From Bacteroidales bacterium (GTDB taxonomy: Bacteria > Bacteroidota > Bacteroidia > Bacteroidales > UBA932), in the NCBI GenBank assembly GCA_017483985.1, contig JAFUUB010000013.1, positions 1 through 6,438 of the forward strand: 6,438 nt of DNA, given 5' to 3'. Positions 1 through 6,438 of this stretch are shown here, piece by piece; positions within the stretch are counted from its first letter, which is position 1, and each line of letters begins with the position of its first letter. The notes below the pieces were generated by a model. It did no database searches and had not been told where the DNA came from. It saw nothing but the letters and a program-made list of their open reading frames with translations. The position numbers were made by a program, and so were the translations under genes.

Positions 1-905
1 AGATGATCGCCGCCCATCCGTTCGGCACGAAGGTGATACCCGCCTGGCGTCCCGACCGGGCCATGGCCATCGAGAATCCCAAGACCTACAAGGCCTATCT
101 CGAGCAGCTTGGCGAAGCTGCCGGCATGGTGATCGATTCCTACGCGGACCTGCAGGAAGCCCTCCAGAAACGCCACGACTACTTTGCCGCCAACGGCTGC
201 AAACTCTCCGACCACGGCCTGGAGAACTTCTATGCCGCCGATTACAAGGAGATCGAGATCGAACTGATTTTCAAGAAGGTGCTCATGGGCATCGCTCCGA
301 ATCCGCGCGAACTGGAGAAGTTCCGCAGCGCCTTCCTCTACGACCAGGCCGTCATGGATGCAGAGGCCGGCTGGGCCCAGCAGTTCCACATCGGCGCCAT
401 CCGCAACAACAACACCAAGATGTTCGCCGAAGTCGGTGCCGATACCGGTTACGATGCCATCCATGACCTGGATATCGCCGTTCCGGGCCACCGGTTCTTC
501 GACCGGCTCACCCAGGCCGGGAAACTGGCCAAGACCATCCTGTACTGCCTCAATCCGAAGGACAACGCCGTCATGATGACCATGGCCTATACCTTCAACG
601 ACGGCACCTATCCGGGCAAGATGCAGTTCGGTTCCGGCTGGTGGTTCCTGGACCAGGAAGTGGGCATGCGCCGCCAAATGGACTCCCTGTCCAACCTGGG
701 CCTGATCAGCCGCTTCGTCGGCATGCTGACCGACAGCCGCAGTTTCGTGAGCTATCCGCGCCATGAATACTTCCGCCGCATCCTTTGCGATGTGTTTGGC
801 AGGGATGTCGAGACCGGCAAGCTCCCGGCCTCCGAAATGGCTTTCATCGGCCAGATGATCGAGGATATCTGTTACAACAACGCCAAGAATTATTTCCAGT
901 TCTGA
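1..905 (+). CDS. uxaC: Glucuronate/galacturonate isomerase (uronate isomerase), C-terminal part
   Basis: Cytoplasmic uronate isomerase, converting D-galacturonate to D-tagaturonate and D-glucuronate to D-fructuronate; first enzyme of the pathway. About 300 residues are visible, reading in frame from base 3 to the TGA at 903-905. The family is about 470 residues, so roughly 170 N-terminal residues lie upstream of the window. The ATG at base 3 is an internal methionine, since it falls just before the conserved KVIPAWRPD block. Other family blocks follow in order: KLSDHGLENF (about residue 67), QQFHIGAIRNNN (about 126), KTILYCLNPKDN (about 176), MQFGSGWWF (about 209) and GMLTDSRSFVSYPRHEYFRR (about 238), ending in a NNAKNYF tail. 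Amidohydrolase-superfamily metal ligands near the N-terminus cannot be checked here. The stop overlaps the start of uxaA by one base, so the two genes are probably translationally coupled. No frameshift or missing block is seen. Identification is secure from several long motifs shared with E. coli UxaC. Confidence 0.96.
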   Translation, partial: MIAAHPFGTKVIPAWRPDRAMAIENPKTYKAYLEQLGEAAGMVIDSYADLQEALQKRHDYFAANGCKLSDHGLENFYAADYKEIEIELIFKKVLMGIAPNPRELEKFRSAFLYDQAVMDAEAGWAQQFHIGAIRNNNTKMFAEVGADTGYDAIHDLDIAVPGHRFFDRLTQAGKLAKTILYCLNPKDNAVMMTMAYTFNDGTYPGKMQFGSGWWFLDQEVGMRRQMDSLSNLGLISRFVGMLTDSRSFVSYPRHEYFRRILCDVFGRDVETGKLPASEMAFIGQMIEDICYNNAKNYFQF

Positions 906-907
906 TG
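903..907 (+). other. TGATG stop-start overlap between uxaC and uxaA
   Basis: The uxaC stop codon (903-905) and the uxaA start codon (905-907) share one A. This arrangement usually lets a terminating ribosome re-initiate on the next gene, keeping isomerase and dehydratase output linked. It is the only overlapping junction in the window. The overlap is read directly; the coupling is inferred. Confidence 0.6.
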
Positions 908-2383
908 AAATATATCAAGATCGATCCCGCAGACAACGTGGCCGTCGCCCTGACCGATCTGGTCAAAGGTGAGACCGTGGAAGGCATCACGTTGCTGACG
1001 GATATCCCGCGCGGCCATAAGATCGTCCTGAAAGACTTGGCGGCCGGGGAGAATGTCATCAAATACGGATTCCCGATCGGGCATGTCATTGCAGACGCTC
1101 CGGCAGGATCGATAGTCGACCATACCTGCATCAAGACCAACCTGGAGGGGCTTCTCGACTATCGTTATGAGCCCGCCCTGGTGGAGATTCCCGAGGCTGC
1201 GGAAAAGCGCACCTTCATGGGCTTCCGCCGCTCCGACGGCCAGGTCGGCATCCGCAACCAGATCTGGGTCATCCCGACCGTGGGCTGCGTCAACGGCACC
1301 GCCCTGCAGATCGCCGACCGTTTCCGTGCCGAGATCGCCGGACGGGAGGGGAACGTGGACGCCGTCGTGGCTTTCCCGCACAACTACGGCTGTTCCCAGC
1401 TGGGGACGGACCACGAGAACACCCGGACGATTCTCTCCGATATGGTGCATCATCCCAATGCCGGCGGCGTACTGGTCGTGAGCCTGGGATGCGAGAACAA
1501 CCAGTTGGATGCTTTCCGCGAACTGGTCGGTACGGTGGACGAAAGCCGGGTCCGGATGTTCGTGAGCCAGAAGGTGGAGGACGAGGTGGAATACGGCCTG
1601 CAGCAGCTTCGCGAGATCTTTGCGGTCTGCAGCCGGGATGAGCGGGAGGCCGTGCCGGTGAGCGAACTCCGGGTCGGCTTGAAATGCGGCGGCTCGGACG
1701 GCCTTTCCGGTATTACGGCCAACCCGTTGCTGGGCGTGTTCTCCGACTGGATCGTGTCCCAGGGAGGTACGACCGTCCTGACGGAAGTCCCGGAGATGTT
1801 CGGGGCGGAGACCATTCTGATGAATCGTTGCCAGGATACGGAAACATTTGACAAGACGGTTCATCTGATCAATGACTTCAAGGAATACTTCATCAAGCAG
1901 GGGATGCCGGTGTACGAGAATCCGTCTCCGGGCAACAAGGCGGGCGGCATTTCGACGCTGGAGGAAAAATCCCTTGGGTGCACGCAGAAATGCGGGAAGA
2001 GCATCGTCCGGGGCGTCCTCAGATATGGGGAACGGCTCAGCGTGAAGGGACTGAACCTGTTGAGCGCCCCGGGCAACGACCTGGTGGCTTCGACGGCCCT
2101 GGCGGCTTCCGGCTGCCAGATCGTCCTCTTTACAACCGGCCGCGGGACCCCGTTCGGTTCCTTTGTCCCGACCATGAAGATCTCCACCAACACCCCGCTG
2201 GCGGAGAACAAACCCGGCTGGATCGACTTCAATGCCGGCATCCTGGCGCAGGATGAGCCGATGGAGGCTGTCGCCGCCCGTTTCGCCGACTACGTGCTGG
2301 CGGTGGCCGGTGGGGAGCCGGTCAACAATGAGAAAAAGAATTATCGCGAAATCGCAATCTTTAAACAAGGAGTTACACTGTAA
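905..2383 (+). CDS. uxaA: Altronate dehydratase
   Basis: Dehydrates D-altronate to 2-keto-3-deoxygluconate in the cytoplasm; third step of galacturonate catabolism. The 492-residue product has normal full length for UxaA (E. coli about 495). Residues 1-90 are the SAF-type domain (MKYIKIDPADNVAVAL, RGHKI at 37-41, VIKYGFPIGH at 51-60). A linker leads to the C-terminal catalytic region, with GFRRSDGQVGIRN (106-118), FPHNYGCSQLGTDHENTR (157-174), SLGCENNQ (193-200), LKCGGSDGLSGITANP (259-274), LGCTQKCGKS (357-366) and the terminal REIAIFKQGVTL. Conserved cysteines at 163, 196, 261, 359 and 363 are candidates for metal coordination; the family is iron-dependent, but the ligand assignment is inference. 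The ATG at 905 is chosen over an in-frame upstream start at 785 because homologues begin MxYIKI and the longer form would run 120 bases into uxaC. There is no Shine-Dalgarno site; initiation probably depends on the TGATG coupling with uxaC. Confidence 0.97.
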   Translation: MKYIKIDPADNVAVALTDLVKGETVEGITLLTDIPRGHKIVLKDLAAGENVIKYGFPIGHVIADAPAGSIVDHTCIKTNLEGLLDYRYEPALVEIPEAAEKRTFMGFRRSDGQVGIRNQIWVIPTVGCVNGTALQIADRFRAEIAGREGNVDAVVAFPHNYGCSQLGTDHENTRTILSDMVHHPNAGGVLVVSLGCENNQLDAFRELVGTVDESRVRMFVSQKVEDEVEYGLQQLREIFAVCSRDEREAVPVSELRVGLKCGGSDGLSGITANPLLGVFSDWIVSQGGTTVLTEVPEMFGAETILMNRCQDTETFDKTVHLINDFKEYFIKQGMPVYENPSPGNKAGGISTLEEKSLGCTQKCGKSIVRGVLRYGERLSVKGLNLLSAPGNDLVASTALAASGCQIVLFTTGRGTPFGSFVPTMKISTNTPLAENKPGWIDFNAGILAQDEPMEAVAARFADYVLAVAGGEPVNNEKKNYREIAIFKQGVTL

Positions 2384-2404
2384 TTTTATTATCTTTGATT
2401 CAAT
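2384..2404 (+). promoter_or_regulatory. A/T-rich uxaA-uxaB spacer with a possible Bacteroidota -7 box
   Basis: This 21-base gap is the longest non-coding stretch in the window, with only 3 G/C bases in an otherwise GC-rich region. Bases 2390-2397 read TATCTTTG, a full match to the Bacteroidota -7 consensus TAnnTTTG. There is no TTTG about 19-21 bases further upstream; the nearest is TTTA at 2360-2363. The box lies only 7 bases before the uxaB ATG, which would leave an almost leaderless transcript. The spacer may equally be an unstructured A/T-rich ribosome landing site replacing a Shine-Dalgarno sequence. Weak call. Confidence 0.2.
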
Positions 2405-3850
2405 ATGGAAAGACTGAATCGTACGACAGCGCCGCAGGCGAAGCAGTACACGGAAAAAATCATCCAGTTCGGAGAAGGTAACTTCCTCCGTGCGTTTATC
2501 GAGTGGATCATCTGGAAAACCAACCAGAAGACCGGCTTCAATGCCTCGGTCGTCGTCGTCCAGCCCATTGAAAAGGGTATGGTCGGTTGGCTGAACGAGC
2601 AGGACGGCCTGTACCACCTGAACCTCCAGGGCCTCCAGAACGGGGAACCCGTCGACAGCATCGACATGATCGACGTCATCAGCCGGGGCATCAACCCGTA
2701 TGAGGATTTCGAGGCCTATCTCAAACTGGCCGAACAGCCGGAAATGCGTTTCGTGATTTCCAATACGACCGAGGCGGGTATCGCCTTCGATCCGGCCTGC
2801 AAATTCGATGACAAGCCGGCAGCCTCCTATCCGGGCAAACTGACGCAGCTCCTGTACCACCGTTTCGAGACCTTTAAAGGAGCGAAGGACAAAGGGTTGA
2901 TCATCTTCCCGTGCGAACTGATCTTCGAAAACGGCAAGCATCTCAAGGAGTGCATCCGCCAGTATATCGACTTGTGGAACCTGGGTGCTGAATTCGCCGC
3001 CTGGTTCGAGGAGGCGTGCGGCGTGTACAGCACGCTGGTCGACCGCATCGTTCCGGGTTACCCGCGGGACACCGCCGCCCAGCTCTGCGAACGTATCGGT
3101 TACCAGGACAACCTGCTGGACAAGGCCGAGATCTTCCATCTCTGGGTCATCGAGGCGCCGCAGGCGGTTGCCGCCGAATTCCCGGCCGACCAGGCCGGCC
3201 TGAACGTTCTCTTCGTCCCGTCCGAGGCCCCGTACCACGAGCGCAAGGTCACCTTGCTGAACGGCCCCCATACCGTCCTTTCCCCGGTCGGCTTCCTCAG
3301 CGGGCTTGACACGGTCAAACAGTGCTGCGAAGATCCGGTGACCGGTCCGTTCGTCCGCCGGGTCATGTACGAGGAACTCCTTCCGACCCTTAACCTGCCC
3401 GAGGAAGAACTCCGCAAATTCGCCGACGATGTCATGGAACGCTTCCGCAACCCGTTCGTCAAGCACTTCATGACCAGCATCATGCTCAATTCTTTCCCGA
3501 AATTCCGCACGCGCAACCTGCCCGGCCTGAAGACCTATCTGGAGCGGAAAGGCAAGCTGCCGGAGGGCATCGTCATGGGATTGGCCGCCATCTGCGCCTA
3601 CTACAAGGGTGGCAAGCGCGGGGACGTGGAGATCGTTCCGAACGATGACCCGAAGATCATGGACCATCTCCATGAACTCTGGGCGACCGGCTGTATCCAT
3701 GCCGTGGCACAGGGTGTGCTCGGGGCTGAATTCATCTGGGGCGAAGACCTGAACAAGATCCCCGGCCTGACCGACAAACTTACGGCCGATATCACGCTGA
3801 TCCGTGACAAGGGTATGCGTGGCGCCGTCGAAACCATCATGAAACAATAA
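2405..3850 (+). CDS. uxaB: Tagaturonate reductase (altronate oxidoreductase)
   Basis: NADH-dependent reduction of D-tagaturonate to D-altronate; second step of the galacturonate branch, cytoplasmic. The 481-residue length is usual for UxaB. It belongs to the mannitol/polyol-specific long-chain dehydrogenase family. The N-terminal nucleotide-binding region carries IIQFGEGNFLRAF (19-31), followed by VVVVQPIEKG (49-58), MRFVISNTTEAGI (114-126), FDDKPAASYPGKLTQLL (134-150) and STLVDRIVPGYPRD (209-222). The active-site pattern K-x4-N-x2-H is intact as K281, N286 and H289 within ERKVTLLNGPHT. The C-terminal helical domain has RFRNPFVKH (346-354) and FPKFRTRNLP (364-373). Agreement with E. coli UxaB runs along the whole length, which separates it from the fructuronate reductase UxuB and mannitol dehydrogenase. 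The start follows a 21-base A/T-rich spacer with no Shine-Dalgarno site. It sits in the same reading register as uxaA and kdgK. Confidence 0.96.
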   Translation: MERLNRTTAPQAKQYTEKIIQFGEGNFLRAFIEWIIWKTNQKTGFNASVVVVQPIEKGMVGWLNEQDGLYHLNLQGLQNGEPVDSIDMIDVISRGINPYEDFEAYLKLAEQPEMRFVISNTTEAGIAFDPACKFDDKPAASYPGKLTQLLYHRFETFKGAKDKGLIIFPCELIFENGKHLKECIRQYIDLWNLGAEFAAWFEEACGVYSTLVDRIVPGYPRDTAAQLCERIGYQDNLLDKAEIFHLWVIEAPQAVAAEFPADQAGLNVLFVPSEAPYHERKVTLLNGPHTVLSPVGFLSGLDTVKQCCEDPVTGPFVRRVMYEELLPTLNLPEEELRKFADDVMERFRNPFVKHFMTSIMLNSFPKFRTRNLPGLKTYLERKGKLPEGIVMGLAAICAYYKGGKRGDVEIVPNDDPKIMDHLHELWATGCIHAVAQGVLGAEFIWGEDLNKIPGLTDKLTADITLIRDKGMRGAVETIMKQ

Positions 3851-3853
3851 GAT

Positions 3854-4894
3854 ATGGCAAGAATTATCACTTTCGGTGAGATCATGCTCCGGCTTTCCAC
3901 GCCGGGATATCTCCGTTTTTCCCAGGCCCGCCAGTTCGACGCGACCTTCGGCGGGGGCGAGGCGAACGTGGCCGTCTCCCTGGCCAATTATGGAATGGAT
4001 GCGCAGTTTGTCACCCGTTTCCCGGAAAATGACATCGCCCGCTGCTGCATCCGTGACCTGCATTCCTATGGGGTCAAGACGGATTTCTGCATCTATGGCG
4101 GCGACCGCCTGGGCATCTATTTCCTGGAGACCGGCGCCGTTGCCCGTCCGAGCAAGGTGGTCTATGACCGTGCCCATTCCTCGATCTCTACGATCCAGGT
4201 CGGCATGATCGACTGGGACAAGGTCTTCGAAGGCGCCGACTGGTTCCATTGGACGGGCATCACCCCAGCCCTGAGCCAGGGTGCCGCCGATGTCTGCCTG
4301 GAAGCCATCAAGGCGGCCAACCGGCTGGGCGTCAAGGTTTCCTGCGACCTGAACTACCGCAAGAACCTGTGGAAGTACGGCAAGAAGGCCGGGGAAGTCA
4401 TGCCGGCCCTCGTGGAAGGCTGCGACATCATCCTCGGCAACGAGGAAGACGCGGACAAGGTCTTCGGCATCAAGCCGGAAGGCTTCGACGTGACGGCCAC
4501 GGCCGGTACGATCGACCAGAAACGCTTCCAGAGCGTGGGCGAGCAGCTCATGGCCCGTTTCCCGAAGGCGAAGAAGGTGATCATCACGCTGCGCGGCTCG
4601 ATCAACGCCAACCACAATACCTGGGGCGGCGTCCTCTGGGATGGTAAGCAGCTGTTCCAGTCCCCGCGCTACGACATTACCCACATCGTGGACCGTGTCG
4701 GCGGCGGTGACAGCTTCATGGGCGGCCTGATCTACGGCCTGCTGACCTGGCCGGAGGATGACCAGAAGGCGCTGAACTTCGCCGTGGCGGCTTCCTGTCT
4801 GAAGCATACGATCTTCGGTGATTTCAACCAGGTTACGGTGGCCGAGGTGGAGAATTTGATGAAGGGTGACGGCTCCGGCCGCGTGTCGCGTTAG
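3854..4894 (+). CDS. kdgK: 2-keto-3-deoxygluconate kinase (PfkB family)
   Basis: Phosphorylates 2-keto-3-deoxygluconate with ATP to KDPG, joining UxaA to the aldolase encoded next. The product is 346 residues, a PfkB/ribokinase-fold sugar kinase, longer than E. coli KdgK (about 309). Visible features are the N-terminal [11 protein letters not shown] strand (5-15), the sugar-binding glycine motif [13 protein letters not shown] (32-44), [11 protein letters not shown] (163-173), [12 protein letters not shown] (194-205) and the C-terminal PfkB signature [19 protein letters not shown] (278-296). The anion hole is G283-G285 and the predicted catalytic base is D286. The signature reads DRVGGGD where many family members have DTxGAGD, but the catalytic aspartate is kept. 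Part of the extra length lies around 205-235, between the NEEDA block and ITLRGS. The gene begins 3 bases after uxaB and ends 4 bases before eda, with no Shine-Dalgarno site. KDG specificity is inferred mainly from context; the kinase family itself is certain. Confidence 0.92.
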   Translation: MARIITFGEIMLRLSTPGYLRFSQARQFDATFGGGEANVAVSLANYGMDAQFVTRFPENDIARCCIRDLHSYGVKTDFCIYGGDRLGIYFLETGAVARPSKVVYDRAHSSISTIQVGMIDWDKVFEGADWFHWTGITPALSQGAADVCLEAIKAANRLGVKVSCDLNYRKNLWKYGKKAGEVMPALVEGCDIILGNEEDADKVFGIKPEGFDVTATAGTIDQKRFQSVGEQLMARFPKAKKVIITLRGSINANHNTWGGVLWDGKQLFQSPRYDITHIVDRVGGGDSFMGGLIYGLLTWPEDDQKALNFAVAASCLKHTIFGDFNQVTVAEVENLMKGDGSGRVSR

Positions 4895-4898
4895 GATC

Positions 4899-5564
4899 AT
4901 GGCAAAGTATACCAAACTCCAAGTGATGCAGGCCATCGCCGAAACCGGCATGGTCCCTGTGTTCTACCACGCAGACGCAGAAATTGCCAAACAAGTCCTG
5001 AAGGCTTGCTATGTGGGCGGCGTCCGCGCCTTCGAGTTCACCAACCGCGGCGACTTCGCCCAGGAGGTTTTCGGTGAACTGGTCAAATATGCCGTGAAGG
5101 AGCTTCCCGGCATGATCGTAGGCGTCGGCTCCGTTGTCGATCCGTCGACCGCCGCGCTGTACCTCCAGTTGGGCGCCAATTTCGTGGTCGGCCCGCTGTT
5201 CAATCCGGCCATCGCGCCGGTCTGCAACCGGCGGCTGGTCCCGTATTGCCCGGGTTGCGGCACCGTAACCGAGATCGGCCTGGCCCAGGAAGCCGGCTGC
5301 GACCTGTGCAAGGTGTTCCCGGGCGATGTCCTGGGGCCCGGTTTCGTGAAAGGCCTCAAGGCCCCGATGCCGTGGAGCCAGATCATGGTGACCGGCGGCG
5401 TCAAGCCGACCCGTGAAAACCTTGAAAGCTGGTTCAAGGCCGGTGTGACCTGCGTGGGCATGGGCTCCAACCTGTTCCCGAAGGAAGTGATCGCCGCAGG
5501 GGAGTGGGACAAGATCTCCGACCTTTGCCGCAATGCGCTTGATATTATCAAATCTGTCAGATAG
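4899..5564 (+). CDS. eda: KDPG aldolase (2-keto-3-deoxy-6-phosphogluconate aldolase)
   Basis: Class I Schiff-base aldolase cleaving KDPG to pyruvate and glyceraldehyde-3-phosphate; last dedicated step of the pathway. The 221 residues form a single TIM barrel, near the usual 210-225. Catalytic residues match the E. coli pattern: E46 and R50 in [12 protein letters not shown], and the Schiff-base lysine K138 in [10 protein letters not shown]. Other markers are MVPVFYHAD (18-26), [11 protein letters not shown] (75-85), PGCGTVTEI (118-126) and the phosphate-binding MVTGGVKPT (163-171). The ATG at 4899 is preferred over an in-frame GTG at 4866, because the longer form adds 11 unrelated residues overlapping kdgK while [13 protein letters not shown] aligns with the family start. 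The AGGA at 4893-4896 is too close to the ATG to act as a ribosome site. Unusual feature: two CxxC motifs, C117-C120 and C134-C137, the second directly before K138. The context (kdgK upstream, transporter downstream) supports KDPG rather than another substrate. Confidence 0.94.
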   Translation: MAKYTKLQVMQAIAETGMVPVFYHADAEIAKQVLKACYVGGVRAFEFTNRGDFAQEVFGELVKYAVKELPGMIVGVGSVVDPSTAALYLQLGANFVVGPLFNPAIAPVCNRRLVPYCPGCGTVTEIGLAQEAGCDLCKVFPGDVLGPGFVKGLKAPMPWSQIMVTGGVKPTRENLESWFKAGVTCVGMGSNLFPKEVIAAGEWDKISDLCRNALDIIKSVR

Positions 5565-5566
5565 TT

Positions 5567-6438
5567 ATGTCGAACACACAACAAAAATTGATGACGAATT
5601 GGCGCTGGTGGCTCTGTTCGTTGCTCTTCGTGGCGACGACGGTCAACTACCTGGACCGGCAGGTGCTCTCCCTGACGTATGAGGAGTTCATCAAGCCGGA
5701 ATTCCACTGGACCGACGCCAATTACGGAACGATCACTTCTTTCTTCTCCATCTTCTATGCGATCTGCTGCCTCTTCGCCGGCAAGTTCGTGGACTGGATG
5801 GGGACCAAGAAGGGATACCTGATCTCGATCGGTGTCTGGTCCGCCGGCGCCTGCCTCCATGCCGCCTGCGGGTGGGCGACCGCCCACCTGACCGGACTGG
5901 ACAGCGTCGCCGCCATGCGTGCCGTAGAGGCGGGCAGCAATGTAGCCCTGGCCGTTTCCACGACCTCGGTGTACCTCTTCCTGTTGTGCCGGGGCATCCT
6001 AGCGCTCGGTGAGTCCGGCAACTTCCCGGCCGCCATCAAGGTGACGGCCGAGTACTTCCCGAAGAAGGACCGCGCCTTCGCGACTTCGATTTTCAACGCC
6101 GGGGCTTCCGTCGGTGCGCTGGCCGCCCCGCTGCTGATCCCCCCGCTGGCCGTCAAGTTCGGCTGGGAATGGGCGTTCATCATCATCGGCGGCCTGGGCT
6201 TCATCTGGATGTTCTTCTGGCAGTTCATGTATGAGAAGCCGGAGAAGAGCAGCAAGGTCAATGAAGCCGAACTCGCGTACATCCATCAGGACGATGCCGC
6301 CGAAGCCGCGGAAAAAGCCGCCCTCGCCGAGCAGAAGTCCATCCCGATGCTTCAGTGCTTCAAGTACAAGCAGACCTGGTCGTTCATCTCCGGCAAGTTC
6401 TTTACCGATGGCGTGTGGTGGTTCTTCCTGTTCTGGGC
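5567..6438 (+). CDS. MFS hexuronate transporter (ExuT-like), N-terminal part
   Basis: Inner-membrane major facilitator protein, probably a hexuronate:proton symporter of the anion:cation symporter family that includes ExuT. I translated it from the ATG at 5567; 290 codons are open and the frame runs off the window end, so 3' truncation comes from the window. Predicted helices: TM1 about 14-30 (ending NYLDRQVLS), TM2 53-71, TM3 84-103, TM4 130-148, TM5 172-195, TM6 200-221 and the start of TM7 at about 269. The TM2-TM3 loop holds MFS motif A, GKFVDWMGTKKG (72-83). The GESGNFPAAIK (148-158) and TAEYFPKKDRAFATSIFNAG (160-179) stretches are typical of hexuronate/hexonate carriers. A long cytoplasmic loop (222-268) separates the two halves. 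About 25 extra residues lie between TM3 and TM4. It starts 2 bases after eda without a Shine-Dalgarno site; a second ATG at 5591 is possible, but tight spacing favours 5567. Substrate (galacturonate, glucuronate or both) is inferred from the operon; the symbol exuT would fit but is not assigned. Confidence 0.88.
   Translation, partial: MSNTQQKLMTNWRWWLCSLLFVATTVNYLDRQVLSLTYEEFIKPEFHWTDANYGTITSFFSIFYAICCLFAGKFVDWMGTKKGYLISIGVWSAGACLHAACGWATAHLTGLDSVAAMRAVEAGSNVALAVSTTSVYLFLLCRGILALGESGNFPAAIKVTAEYFPKKDRAFATSIFNAGASVGALAAPLLIPPLAVKFGWEWAFIIIGGLGFIWMFFWQFMYEKPEKSSKVNEAELAYIHQDDAAEAAEKAALAEQKSIPMLQCFKYKQTWSFISGKFFTDGVWWFFLFW

Noticed and set aside
3..5. ATG at base 3 as the true uxaC start.
   Set aside because: The protein would lack the first third of the family, and the residues at this point match an internal conserved region, so the gene continues upstream of the window.
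785..904. Upstream in-frame extension of uxaA.
   Set aside because: It overlaps the conserved C-terminus of uxaC in another frame, and family members begin at the MKYIKI-like start at 905.
2367..2380. AAGGAG followed by CTG, looking like a Shine-Dalgarno site with a start.
   Set aside because: It encodes the conserved QGVTL tail of UxaA, the CTG is followed at once by the TAA stop, and it is more than 30 bases from the uxaB ATG.
890..4951. A 1353-codon reading frame on the minus strand as a possible giant gene.
   Set aside because: It lies codon-on-codon opposite three confidently identified genes, its composition follows from their G/C-rich codons, and it contains no recognisable domain.
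5009..5887. Minus-strand open frame of 292 codons across eda and the transporter start.
   Set aside because: It is antisense to eda and to the transporter, whose conserved motifs are clear on the + strand; composition is that of a shadow frame.

Overview
The window is a densely packed stretch of a hexuronate catabolism operon. Six genes lie on the + strand: uxaC (3' part only), uxaA, uxaB, kdgK, eda and a hexuronate-type MFS transporter (5' part only). Junctions are very tight: a 1-base overlap, then gaps of 21, 3, 4 and 2 bases. Almost every base is coding. I see no tRNA, rRNA, mobile element, CRISPR array, long repeat or convincing terminator. Both outer ends are cut by the window, so the operon promoter, any regulator and the transporter's C-terminal half lie outside.

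Pathway: UxaC isomerises D-galacturonate to D-tagaturonate (the same enzyme family also converts D-glucuronate to D-fructuronate). UxaB reduces tagaturonate to D-altronate with NADH. UxaA dehydrates altronate to 2-keto-3-deoxygluconate (KDG). KdgK phosphorylates KDG to KDPG, and Eda cleaves KDPG to pyruvate and glyceraldehyde-3-phosphate. The final gene probably brings the hexuronate across the inner membrane. The set forms an unbroken import-to-central-metabolism route for galacturonate, as expected in a pectin-using bacterium. The glucuronate-branch enzymes UxuA and UxuB are not present here.

Organism: the protein sequences and gene order, the lack of Shine-Dalgarno sites at all five visible starts, and an A/T-rich leader before uxaB suggest a GC-rich member of Bacteroidota (Bacteroidales-like, perhaps gut or rumen). 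This is an inference; I could not search a database. Codon use is strongly G/C-ending, and TTA, CTA and TCA codons are absent through uxaA-uxaB-kdgK. That absence creates a 4 kb spurious antisense reading frame.

I do not see an undescribed system. The points most worth a second look are the two CxxC motifs in the KDPG aldolase, one touching the catalytic lysine; an extended TM3-TM4 loop in the transporter; and a possible Bacteroidota-type promoter box just before uxaB.
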